Source: JBEAOO01 sp041164825 (GTDB taxonomy: Bacteria; Pseudomonadota; Gammaproteobacteria; Burkholderiales; Burkholderiaceae_C). Taken from it: a stretch of 13,956 bases of DNA. The number at the start of each line of letters is the position of its first letter. Position 1 is the first letter of the stretch. A program made the position numbers and the translations under genes. The DNA lies in contig JBEAOO010000015.1 in NCBI GenBank assembly GCA_041164825.1, positions 1 to 13,956 on the forward strand, in the 5' to 3' direction. Shown one piece after another: positions 7,488 through 13,879 of this stretch. The notes under the pieces were generated by a model, which did not search any database, was not told the DNA's origin, and was given only the letters and a program-made list of their open reading frames with translations.

Positions 7488-8345
7488 ATGGCTGAAACCT
7501 ATGCACTGCACGAAGGCGCCTTTGGGCGCGCCGTGGTGCTGGAACTGCGCGACGCGCTGGTGGCGCACGCCCACGCCGAGAGCCAACTGGCCTTCTGGTT
7601 GGGCGGCGCGCAGGTGGAGGCGCACGTGGGCTCGCACACCGTGCCCTACGGCGAGCACACGGCCCTGGGCACCAACGCCTATGAGTCGCACGACGCGCGC
7701 CTGCTCGACCGCAGTGGGCCGGCGGTGTTCCTGGTGCTCTACATCAACAAGGCCTGGCTGGAGGAGCGCCGTGCGGTGCGTGGGCGGCCGTTCTTTTTCG
7801 CGTCGCCCGCGGTGCCCATCGATGCGTCGGTGCGCCAAAGCTGCTGGCGTGTGCTCGATCAGATCGTGTCGCCGCATGCCGCGGGGGGCATCGATGTGGA
7901 TGCCGAGGTGGAGCGCTTGCTGCTGGCCGCCATCGATGCCTCGCAGGCGCCCGCGCCCGCCACCTTGTCGCCCACCGCGCCGGTGCTCGACCACCGCTTG
8001 CGCGCGGCCATCGCCCACATGCGCGAGCACGTGAGCGAGCTGGCGGCGGTGGAAGACGTGGCGGCCAGGGTGGGCTTGTCGCGCGCGCATTTTTTTGCGC
8101 TGTTCCGCGACCAGCTCAACACCACGCCGCAGGTGTTCTGGAGCGCCGTGCGGGTGGAAGAGGCCGTGCGCCGCTTGGTGCACCAAGAGCAGCCGCTGAC
8201 CGATGTGGCGCTCGACCTGGGTTTTTCCACGCCGGGCAATTTCTCGCGCTTCTTTCGCGAGCACATGGGGGTCACGCCCTCGCGCTTTCGGCGCGTGGCC
8301 AGCTCGGCCGCGCCGCACTTGTTGACGGGCGTGGGCTCGCTGTGA
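7488..8345 (+). CDS. AraC-family transcriptional regulator
   Basis: This 285-residue regulator has an N-terminal cupin-like effector/dimerisation half (about 15-110, including FWLGGAQVEAHVGSH and YGEHTALGTNAYESH) and a C-terminal AraC/XylS double helix-turn-helix. The first HTH covers about residues 188-207 (VEDVAARVGLSRAHFFALFR). The second covers about 237-258 (LTDVALDLGFSTPGNFSRFF) and is followed by the family ending GVTPSRFRR. The ATG at 7488 is preferred over an in-frame TTG at 7470; neither has a strong ribosome binding site. It is divergent from the FAH, alpha/beta hydrolase and amidohydrolase operon, with 235 bp between them that hold the direct repeats at 7360-7387, so it most likely activates that operon. 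The Gfo/Idh operon starts 171 bp downstream on the same strand. The inducer is unknown. Confidence 0.92.
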   Translation: MAETYALHEGAFGRAVVLELRDALVAHAHAESQLAFWLGGAQVEAHVGSHTVPYGEHTALGTNAYESHDARLLDRSGPAVFLVLYINKAWLEERRAVRGRPFFFASPAVPIDASVRQSCWRVLDQIVSPHAAGGIDVDAEVERLLLAAIDASQAPAPATLSPTAPVLDHRLRAAIAHMREHVSELAAVEDVAARVGLSRAHFFALFRDQLNTTPQVFWSAVRVEEAVRRLVHQEQPLTDVALDLGFSTPGNFSRFFREHMGVTPSRFRRVASSAAPHLLTGVGSL

Positions 8346-8375
8346 AGCGCCGGCCCTTCACCCTGACCGCGCGCT

Positions 8376-8400
8376 AAACAACCCGCTTGTTTCGTTGACT
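8376..8400 (+). promoter_or_regulatory. AAACAA/TTGTTT dyad with adjoining TTGACT box upstream of the Gfo/Idh operon
   Basis: AAACAA (8376-8381) and TTGTTT (8387-8392) form a perfect 6-bp inverted repeat with a 5-bp spacer. They are followed at 8391-8400 by TTCGTTGACT, which contains a -35-like TTGACT (8395-8400). No good -10 hexamer is found 16-18 bp further on. The word CTAAACAA inside this site also occurs at the mutarotase promoter palindrome (2038-2045), which hints at a shared regulator. Function inferred. Confidence 0.35.
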
Positions 8401-8410
8401 GCGTTGCTTG

Positions 8411-8432
8411 TTGAGCGGGAATGTCCGCTCAA
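8411..8432 (+). promoter_or_regulatory. 22-bp dyad TTGAGCGG-N6-CCGCTCAA in the Gfo/Idh leader
   Basis: TTGAGCGG (8411-8418) and its exact reverse complement CCGCTCAA (8425-8432) flank a 6-bp spacer. The site lies between the AraC gene and the Gfo/Idh start and could be an operator, or a small stem-loop in the 5' leader of the operon mRNA. The sequence alone cannot decide between the two. Confidence 0.4.
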
Positions 8433-8516
8433 TGCACGAGCCTCGCCCCAACGATCATCCAACCATGGCGGCGGCACGTGGCCGGCGCCCCTTCATCCAC
8501 CAGGAGCACACGCACC

Positions 8517-9506
8517 ATGCGTTGGGGTTTCATTGGCGCGAGCCACATTGCAGAGCGGGTCATTCCGTCGCTGCGCAAATTGCCAGGGCAAGAGTTGATC
8601 GGCGTGGTGTCGCGCGGCGCCGCCCGCGCGGCCGAGTTTGCCGCTGCCCAGGGCCTGGCGCAGGCGCACACCGACCTCGCCGCCTTCTGGGCCGAGGGGC
8701 GGTATGACGCGGTCTACATCAGCTCCACCAATGAGCAGCACTGCGCCCAAGCGCTGGCCGCGCTGGCCGCCGGCTGCCACGTGATGTGCGAGAAGCCGCT
8801 GGCGATGTCGCTGGCCGACGCGCAGCAGATGGTGGCCGCCGCCGCGCAGGCGCAGCGCGTGCTGGGCACCAATCACCACCTGCGTGCGTCTGCCGTGCAC
8901 ACGCAGATGCGCACGCTGATCGCCCAAGGCGCCATCGGCCGTGTGCATGGGGTGCAGGTGTCGCACGCGGTGCACCTGCCGCCGCACCTGCAGGGCTGGC
9001 GGCTCAACGCGCCCGAGGCCGGCGGCGGCGTGGTGCTCGACATCTTGGTGCACAACACCGACCTGCTGCGCTACCTGCTGCAGGCCGAGCCCACGCACAT
9101 CAGCACCCGCGTGGCGCAGGCCGGCATGGGCCAGGGCACGGTGGAAGACAGCGCCATGAGCCTGATCGAGTTCGACAACGGTGCGCTGGCGCAAACGCAC
9201 GAGTCGTTTGTGTCGCCCCACACGCACACGCGGCTGCATGTGCTGGGCACCGCCGGCAGTTTGTATGCGCAGGACTCGCTGACGCAAGCCGGCGGCGGCC
9301 GGCTGTGGCTGAGCAACGCCGAGGGCGAGCACGAGTTGCAGGTGCCCGCGGTGGACCTGTATGAGGTGGGTTTTGCCGCGTTCGTGGCCGCCTGCGCCGG
9401 CACCGGCCAGCCCCTGGCCACCGGCCACGACGGCACCCGCGCCATGGCCACCGCCTTGACCGGCCTGGTGAGCGCGCACAGCGCGCGCCGCGAAGCCATC
9501 GCTTGA
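8517..9506 (+). CDS. Gfo/Idh/MocA-family NAD(P)-dependent oxidoreductase
   Basis: This 329-residue enzyme belongs to the family that oxidises or reduces sugars, inositols and their derivatives with NAD(P). The Rossmann nucleotide-binding start WGFIGASHIAER occupies residues 3-14. The cofactor/catalytic EKP motif is at 92-94 (VMCEKPLAMS). The second domain carries the catalytic D-x3-H pair at D175/H179 in GGGVVLDILVHNTDLL. The ATG at 8517 follows AGGAG at 8502-8506; an upstream in-frame ATG at 8421 would add 32 residues that include the leader dyad and look non-coding. It is the first gene of a five-gene operon with DUF1479, AGE, Dabb and UPF0303 proteins, so it probably oxidises or reduces the same sugar or sugar acid those act on. 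Substrate unknown. Confidence 0.92.
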   Translation: MRWGFIGASHIAERVIPSLRKLPGQELIGVVSRGAARAAEFAAAQGLAQAHTDLAAFWAEGRYDAVYISSTNEQHCAQALAALAAGCHVMCEKPLAMSLADAQQMVAAAAQAQRVLGTNHHLRASAVHTQMRTLIAQGAIGRVHGVQVSHAVHLPPHLQGWRLNAPEAGGGVVLDILVHNTDLLRYLLQAEPTHISTRVAQAGMGQGTVEDSAMSLIEFDNGALAQTHESFVSPHTHTRLHVLGTAGSLYAQDSLTQAGGGRLWLSNAEGEHELQVPAVDLYEVGFAAFVAACAGTGQPLATGHDGTRAMATALTGLVSAHSARREAIA

Positions 9507-9533
9507 TCCGTTGAAGACTGCTGGAGACACGAC

Positions 9534-10868
9534 ATGGAAGCCTGGATGAACGATGTGCCCGCCGCCGTGCGCGCCACCCAACAGCAACTGCGCGCTGAGG
9601 TGCCCGACCTGCCGGGCCGCCACGCGCGCCTGACCGAAGCGCTGAACGACGAGGTGAGCGCCGTGCGCGCCGAGCAGGCCCAAGGCGGCGCCGTGCCACA
9701 GATCGCCTATGCCGATGTGGTGGCGGGCCGCGTGAGTGCGGCCACCATGGCGCGCATCAAGCGCCGCGGCTGCGTGGTGATCCGCGGCGTGTACGACCCG
9801 GCGCAGGTGAACGCCTGGAACGAGTCGGTGATCCGCTACATCGACCAGGTGGGCTACCTGGCGCGCATGCCCGAGAAGGCGGGCCTGGACAGATACTTCA
9901 GCGACCTCGGCGCCAGCCGCCCGCAGATCTACAGCCTGTACTGGTCGCCCGCGCAGATGCAGGCGCGGCAGCACCCCAACCTGGCCGCCACGCGGTCTTG
10001 GCTCAACCGCTTGTGGACATTTGAGAAGCCCGTGCAGTCGGGCCGAGCGCCGGGCCGCTCCCAAGCCGGCCCGAATCCCCTCGGGGGATCGACCGTCGGT
10101 GACGACGGGCGAGGGGTGGTCAGGTTCTTTGATCCGGACCGCCAGTTCAACTACGCCGACCGCATCCGCCGCCGCGAGCCGGGCGACAAGACGCTGGGCC
10201 TGTCGCCGCACTCCGATGGCGGCTCGGTGGAGCGTTGGTGCGAGCCCACCTTCCGCCACGTGTACCGCGAGGTGTTCCAAGGTGACCCGCTGGCGTTTGA
10301 CCCCTTTGATGCCGAGGGCCGCACGACCACGCGCGAGATCCCCTCGCCCGCTGTGTGCAGCGCCTACCGCACCTGGCAGGGCTGGACGGCGTTGACCCGC
10401 CAGGGCCCGGGCGACGGCACGCTCAAGCTCGTGCCGATTGCCAAAACCACGCCCTGGATGCTGACCCGCGCGCTGCAGGCCGATGTGCCCGAGGGCGATT
10501 TGTGTGGCGCCAAACCGGGCCGCGCGCTGGGTGCCTTCCCGCAATGGCACCCGGAGCTGCTCGCCGGTCTGGTGTCCATCCCGGTGGTGGAGCCGGGCGA
10601 CACCGTGTTCTGGCACCAAGACGTGATCCACGCCGTGGAAGACCACCACAACGGCAGCGGCTACAGCAATGTGATCTACATTGGCGCGGCGCCCTGGTGC
10701 GCTAAAAACCAAGCCTTTGCGGAGAAACAAGCGCCCGCTTTTTTGGCCGGCCGCAGCAGCCCCGACTTCGCCCCCGAACACTACGAACTCGACTTCGCCG
10801 GCCGCGCCCGCATCGACGACCTCAGCCCGCTGGGCCGCATGCAAATGGGCCTGGTGCCTTGGGCCTGA
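9534..10868 (+). CDS. DUF1479 (YbiU-like) putative Fe(II)/2-oxoglutarate oxygenase
   Basis: This 444-residue protein matches the DUF1479 family (E. coli YbiU type), predicted to be non-haem iron, 2-oxoglutarate-dependent oxygenases of unknown substrate. The likely iron ligands are H226 and D228 in LSPHSDGGSVERW plus H366 in FWHQDVIHAVED. Other family blocks are AQGGAVPQIAYADVVAG, MARIKRRGCVVIRGVYD (about 76-92), SASRPQIYSLYWSPAQMQAR-like sequence (about 128-145), LNRLWTFE (157-164), YADRIRRREPGD and RTWQGWTALTRQGPG. Compared with the family as I remember it, about 28 extra residues follow LNRLWTFE (roughly 165-195, GRAPGRSQAGPNPLGGS). These are encoded by a GC-rich repeat also found inside the next gene. 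The frame is kept and the catalytic residues are intact, so the protein may still be active. GGAG lies 8 bases before the ATG. Second gene of the operon. Confidence 0.87.
   Translation: MEAWMNDVPAAVRATQQQLRAEVPDLPGRHARLTEALNDEVSAVRAEQAQGGAVPQIAYADVVAGRVSAATMARIKRRGCVVIRGVYDPAQVNAWNESVIRYIDQVGYLARMPEKAGLDRYFSDLGASRPQIYSLYWSPAQMQARQHPNLAATRSWLNRLWTFEKPVQSGRAPGRSQAGPNPLGGSTVGDDGRGVVRFFDPDRQFNYADRIRRREPGDKTLGLSPHSDGGSVERWCEPTFRHVYREVFQGDPLAFDPFDAEGRTTTREIPSPAVCSAYRTWQGWTALTRQGPGDGTLKLVPIAKTTPWMLTRALQADVPEGDLCGAKPGRALGAFPQWHPELLAGLVSIPVVEPGDTVFWHQDVIHAVEDHHNGSGYSNVIYIGAAPWCAKNQAFAEKQAPAFLAGRSSPDFAPEHYELDFAGRARIDDLSPLGRMQMGLVPWA
10047..10107 (-). repeat. GC-rich repeat inserted in frame in the DUF1479 gene (copy A)
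   Basis: Read on the minus strand, the core (10047-10087) runs CCCCCGAGGGGA, a short variable stretch, GCTTGGG, then GCGGCCCGGCGC. The same blocks in the same order, plus an outer CGTCGTC (complement of 10101-10107), occur on the plus strand in the AGE gene at 11874-11922. Copy A has a longer gap between CGTCGTC and the core. It falls exactly where the protein has about 28 residues more than its family. I believe similar palindromic repeats are common in Comamonadaceae genomes, but I cannot verify that here. Confidence 0.7.
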
Positions 10869-10919
10869 ACCGCGCTCCGACCCCGTGACGACGTTGCACG
10901 ACTTGAACCCCGCCACACC

Positions 10920-12209
10920 ATGACCGCACCGCAACCCGATTTCCGCTCCCCGGCCTTCTTGTTGGGCCACATCCGCCACACGCTGGCGTTCTACGCGCCG
11001 CGCAATGTCGACCCGAGCGGCGGCTTTTTCCACTTCTTCAAAGACGACGGCACCGTCTACGACCGCCGCACCCGCCACCTGGTGAGCAGCACGCGTTTTG
11101 TCTTCAACCACGCCATGGCCTACCGCCGTTTTGGTGATGTGGAAGACCAGCGCCGCGCGCGCCACGGCCTGGCGTTTTTGCACAGCGCCCATGCGCAGCC
11201 GCAAGGTGGTTTCGCCTGGCAGATCGATTGGGACGGCGAGCGCGCCACCGTGCAGGACGGCACCCACCACTGCTACGGCCTGGCCTTTGTGCTGCTGGCC
11301 CACGCGCACGCGCTGAAGGCTGGCATCGACGAAGCGCGCGCGGGTTTGGAGGCCACCTACGCCTTGATGGAACAGCGCTTCTGGGAGCCCGCGCACGGCC
11401 TGTACGCCGACGAGGCCACGCCCGATTGGAAAGTGGGCCCCTACCGCGGCCAGAACGCCAACATGCACAGCTGCGAAGCCATGATCGCGGCCTACGACGC
11501 GACCCAAGACGCCAAGTATTTGCAGCGCGCGCTGACCCTGGCGCACAGCGTCACCCAAACCCTGGCCGCGCAAAGCGGTGGCCTGGTGTGGGAGCACTAC
11601 CGCGCCGACTGGAGCGTGGACCCCGACTACAACCGCGACGACAAGACCAACATCTTCCGCCCCTGGGGTTTCCAGACCGGTCACCTCACCGAGTGGGCCA
11701 AGCTGCTGCTGCAGTTGGAGCCGCACCTGCCCGCAGACCAGCGGCCGGACTGGCTCGTGCCCACCGCGCGTTTGTTCTTTGACACCGCGATGAAGCATGG
11801 CTGGGATGAGCAGCACGGCGGCCTCGTCTACGGCTTCGCCCCCGTGGATGCCAGCCCCCAGGCCGACGCGGCGCGTCGTCCGTCCCCCGAGGGGAGTGCG
11901 CCTGCTTGGGGCGGCCCGGCGCCGGCGCACGAGGTCTGCGACGCCGACAAATACTTCTGGACCCAAGCCGAGAGTTTTGCCGCGGCCGCGCTGCTGGCCA
12001 CGCGCACCGGCGACGCCAGCTACTGGACCTGGTACGACCGCCTCTGGGCCTACGCCTGGGCCCACATGGTCGACCACACGCACGGTGCGTGGTACCGCAT
12101 CCGCACCCCCGACAACCGCGCCTACAGCGACGAAAAGAGCCCCGCCGGCAAGACCGATTACCACACCATGGGTGCCTGCTACGACGTGCTGCGGGGCCTG
12201 GGATCGTGA
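10920..12209 (+). CDS. AGE-family sugar isomerase/epimerase (mannose isomerase-like)
   Basis: This 429-residue (alpha/alpha)6-barrel enzyme belongs to the N-acylglucosamine 2-epimerase family, which includes mannose isomerase, YihS and cellobiose 2-epimerase. Conserved features are TRFVFNHAMAYRRFG (about 58-72), QNANMHSCEAMIAAY with H183, NIFRPWGFQTGHLTEWAKLL with H255, DADKYFWTQAES, and KTDYHTMGACYDVL with H415. The three histidines fit the known active-site set, and the GFQ-GH-TEWAKLLL block is most like mannose isomerases, so aldose-ketose isomerisation is more likely than N-acylglucosamine epimerisation. Residues about 311-337 (including RRPSPEGSAPAWGGPAPA) are an extra in-frame stretch encoded by the GC-rich repeat also present in the DUF1479 gene. 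The ATG at 10920 comes 51 bp after the DUF1479 stop without a clear ribosome binding site. The gene ends in a GTGA overlap with the next start. Confidence 0.88.
   Translation: MTAPQPDFRSPAFLLGHIRHTLAFYAPRNVDPSGGFFHFFKDDGTVYDRRTRHLVSSTRFVFNHAMAYRRFGDVEDQRRARHGLAFLHSAHAQPQGGFAWQIDWDGERATVQDGTHHCYGLAFVLLAHAHALKAGIDEARAGLEATYALMEQRFWEPAHGLYADEATPDWKVGPYRGQNANMHSCEAMIAAYDATQDAKYLQRALTLAHSVTQTLAAQSGGLVWEHYRADWSVDPDYNRDDKTNIFRPWGFQTGHLTEWAKLLLQLEPHLPADQRPDWLVPTARLFFDTAMKHGWDEQHGGLVYGFAPVDASPQADAARRPSPEGSAPAWGGPAPAHEVCDADKYFWTQAESFAAAALLATRTGDASYWTWYDRLWAYAWAHMVDHTHGAWYRIRTPDNRAYSDEKSPAGKTDYHTMGACYDVLRGLGS
11874..11922 (+). repeat. GC-rich repeat inserted in frame in the AGE gene (copy B)
   Basis: CGTCGTC (11874-11880), CCCCCGAGGGGA (11884-11895), GCTTGGG and GCGGCCCGGCGC (11911-11922) appear in the same order as on the minus strand of copy A at 10047-10107. 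The cores differ only by a few substitutions and single-base gaps. The repeat encodes RRPSPEGSAPAWGGPAPA between the conserved blocks LVYGFAPVD and CDADKYFW. This looks like a surface-loop insertion of about 27 codons. Confidence 0.7.
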
Positions 12210-12568
12210 GCAACACGGCCATGCCCGCAGCCGCCGTGGACGGCGCACCGCTGCGCCACATCGTGCTGTTCCGCTTTCACCCGCACACCACGGCCGCCGA
12301 GGTGGCGCAGGTGGAGGCGGCGTTTGTCGACCTGGCCCACACCATCGCCGAAGTGCGCAGCTTCGCCTGGGGCACCAACAGCAGCCCCGAAGGCCTGGAC
12401 CAGGGCTACACCCACGCCTACACGCTGCATTTCGCCCACGCCGCCGCCCGCGACGCCTACCTCGTGCACCCGCGGCACCAGGCCTTCGGTGCGCTGGTGA
12501 CACCGCACCTCGCGGGCGTGCTGGTGCTCGACCACATCGACCGCTTTCCAAACGCCCCCGCCGCATGA
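12206..12568 (+). CDS. Dabb-domain (stress-responsive A/B barrel) protein
   Basis: This small cytoplasmic protein of 120 residues has a dimeric ferredoxin-like alpha/beta barrel domain. The family start is recognisable in LRHIVLFRFHPHTTAAEV. It is followed by the conserved core with SFAWGTNSSPEG and YTHAYTLHFAHAAARDAYLVHP, and the ending VLVLDHIDRFP. I chose the GTG at 12206 because it overlaps the AGE stop as GTGA, the same coupling style as at the next junction. An ATG at 12221 is a possible alternative and would give 115 residues. Dabb proteins often accompany sugar or aromatic catabolic enzymes as small cyclases, aldolase-like enzymes or accessory proteins; its exact function is unknown. 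Confidence 0.82.
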   Translation: MSNTAMPAAAVDGAPLRHIVLFRFHPHTTAAEVAQVEAAFVDLAHTIAEVRSFAWGTNSSPEGLDQGYTHAYTLHFAHAAARDAYLVHPRHQAFGALVTPHLAGVLVLDHIDRFPNAPAA

Positions 12569-13074
12569 CGACCACCGACACCGCCCAACTCGACGCCGAC
12601 CTGGCCGTGATGGCCGACCAAGAGCGCCTGCTGCAACTGCCCGCGCTCAACGGCGACGTGGCCTGGGACCTCGGCCAGCGCCTGCGTGCCGCCGCCTTGG
12701 CGCGCGGTGCGGCCGTCACCATCGAGGTGCGCATTGCGGGCGAAACCGCCTTCTTCCACGCCATGGCCGGCACCGCCCCCGCCAACGCCGACTGGGCCCG
12801 CCGCAAGCGCAATGTGGTCGAGCTGCAAGGCGAAAGCAGCTACCGCGTCGGCCGCCAACTGCTGCGCGACGACCGCACCTTGGAAGGCATGATGGGCCTG
12901 CCCACCCGAGACTACGGCGCCCACGGCGGCTGCTTCCCGCTGCGTGTGGGCGGTCAGCTGCTCGGCTCGGTCACGGTCTCGGGTTTGCCGCAACGCGAAG
13001 ACCACGAGATGCTGGTGGCCGTGCTCGCCGAGATGGTGGGCGTGCCCGCCAGCGCGGTGGCGTGGCGCAGCTGA
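12565..13074 (+). CDS. UPF0303 (haem-degrading/GlcG-HbpS-like domain) protein
   Basis: This 169-residue cytoplasmic protein matches the UPF0303 family, which shares the fold of GlcG/HbpS haem-binding proteins and includes yeast YBR137W. Characteristic stretches are FHAMAGTAPANADWARRKRN (about residues 64-83), ESSYRVGRQLL, and YGAHGGCFPLRVGGQLLGS followed by VTVSGLPQREDHEMLV. The start overlaps the Dabb stop as ATGA. It is the last gene of the operon and is followed about 55 bp later by a C/G-rich hairpin. Genes of this group often sit at the end of catabolic operons. A direct enzymatic role has not been established for most of them, and none can be assigned here. Confidence 0.85.
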   Translation: MTTTDTAQLDADLAVMADQERLLQLPALNGDVAWDLGQRLRAAALARGAAVTIEVRIAGETAFFHAMAGTAPANADWARRKRNVVELQGESSYRVGRQLLRDDRTLEGMMGLPTRDYGAHGGCFPLRVGGQLLGSVTVSGLPQREDHEMLVAVLAEMVGVPASAVAWRS

Positions 13075-13435
13075 GCGCCGGCGTGTCGCAGGTGTGGATC
13101 ACCGCAAGCTGATCATCCGCCGCGCTTGAAACCCCCTCCCCCCCTGGGGGAGGGCAGGGGTGGGGGTTCTCCCCGCCAGCGATTCAGCCCCCCCCCGCCG
13201 GCCCCCGAACTCAACGGCATGAGCGTCTGGTGCAGTCAATGTCCGACTCTCTGAGCGCGCAGCAATGCAATTTCACGCTGGTATCACCGCCAAAGTACGT
13301 CTGATCGGGTGAACTCACCTTTGCCCATCTGCCCTCCAAAGTGGGCGGACTTTTGGGTGATTTCATCAGCCTCGCCGCTATGTCGTACTTCGGGTTCCCG
13401 GGATCCGTCCCTCACGCTCTGATCCAGGGCCCGCC
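13075..13435. other. 361-bp gene-free stretch between the operon and the secreted-protein gene
   Basis: I find no convincing gene here. It holds the C/G hairpin described at 13130-13168, a run of nine C residues (13188-13196) and an imperfect inverted repeat, CCAAAGT (13336-13342) with ACTTTTGG (13349-13356). From about 13240 on the sequence is less GC-rich than the operon to its left. This marks a change of composition, possibly the border of a transferred or accessory segment. Confidence 0.5.
13130..13168. repeat. C/G-rich palindromic repeat, possible operon terminator
   Basis: CCCTCCCCC (13134-13142) pairs perfectly with GGGGGAGGG (13146-13154) across a 3-base loop. An outer pair, AACCCCC (13130-13136) with GGGGGTT (13162-13168), gives a competing fold. 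The structure lies about 55 bp after the UPF0303 stop, so it may end the five-gene operon. Similar CCCCTCCCC/GGGGAGGG palindromes are widespread as interspersed repeats in GC-rich proteobacteria, so it may equally be a REP-like element. Confidence 0.55.
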
Positions 13436-13879
13436 ATGAAGAAAATTCCTGCCATCCTCCTCCTACGAGTCTTGATCGCCCTGGTCATGTTGTTGGAGGG
13501 CGGGAGTCCCATTGCATTTGCGCAGTCCGCAACGCCCAAGTCCCGGTGCACAGAATACGGCGGGTCGCTCGAATGCATCAAGGGCGACATCTGGTTTGAA
13601 TCACAGGTTGGTCCAGCCGCCATCGTCGGAAAACATTTTTTGCAAGGTACAGATGCTTGCGCCGCGATCGTTGCTCCATACGGATTCAATGGTGGATTCC
13701 AGCCGTACCGCAGTCCAAAATACTGGGCTGATTACCCTGGGCTTGGGGTTGGGTGTGAGTATTCGCTTTATGCAGCCGTGGGCGATGGCCATGGAAACCT
13801 GGTCGGGGAAGAGTTCGTTAGCCGGAGCTTGAGCCAAAACTGGGTGCTGCCGCCCGAGTTCGACACTTCCCGCACGTAA
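13436..13879 (+). CDS. Small secreted protein of unknown function
   Basis: I do not recognise this 147-residue protein. It begins with a clear Sec signal peptide: positive MKK, a hydrophobic stretch LLLRVLIALVMLL (about 8-20) and a likely signal peptidase I site AFA-Q at residues 29/30. The mature part of about 118 residues contains four cysteines (38, 47, 75, 107), which could form two disulfides in the periplasm or outside the cell, and many aromatic and glycine residues (YGFNGGFQPYRSPKYWADYP). The ATG at 13436 has only a weak CAGGG-like site upstream. Codon use is less GC-biased than in the upstream genes, suggesting a different origin. The same frame stays open from the TAA to the window end, so it could be the N-terminal part of a longer gene broken by a stop. 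It could also resemble the N-terminal leader region of large secreted repeat proteins, but I have no firm evidence for that. Confidence 0.6.
   Translation: MKKIPAILLLRVLIALVMLLEGGSPIAFAQSATPKSRCTEYGGSLECIKGDIWFESQVGPAAIVGKHFLQGTDACAAIVAPYGFNGGFQPYRSPKYWADYPGLGVGCEYSLYAAVGDGHGNLVGEEFVSRSLSQNWVLPPEFDTSRT

Noticed and set aside
8421..8516. Upstream in-frame ATG extending the Gfo/Idh protein by 32 residues
   Set aside because: The extension covers part of the TTGAGCGG dyad and does not look like the family. The ATG at 8517 has AGGAG upstream and places the Rossmann motif at the N-terminus, as is normal for the family.
10920..12209. Assignment of the locus to sulfoquinovose degradation (YihS-like isomerase plus YihR-like mutarotase)
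   Set aside because: No sulfoquinovosidase, kinase, aldolase or sulfonate transporter is present, and the AGE protein looks closer to mannose isomerases in its GH-TEW region. Similar family membership alone is insufficient.
8493..12812. A 1439-codon open frame on the minus strand across the five-gene operon
   Set aside because: It lies antisense to five recognisable protein families, and its translation is arginine-, alanine- and glycine-rich low-complexity sequence without domains. Such frames are typical shadows in high-GC genomes with strong third-position bias.
13188..13196. Run of nine C residues as a possible phase-variation tract
   Set aside because: It is not inside a gene or at a recognisable promoter spacer. 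In a C-rich repeat region a homopolymer is not informative and may even be a sequencing artefact.
13336..13356. Imperfect inverted repeat CCAAAGT/ACTTTTGG as a possible transposon end
   Set aside because: There is only one short arm pair with a bulge, no transposase, no second terminus and no target duplication visible.
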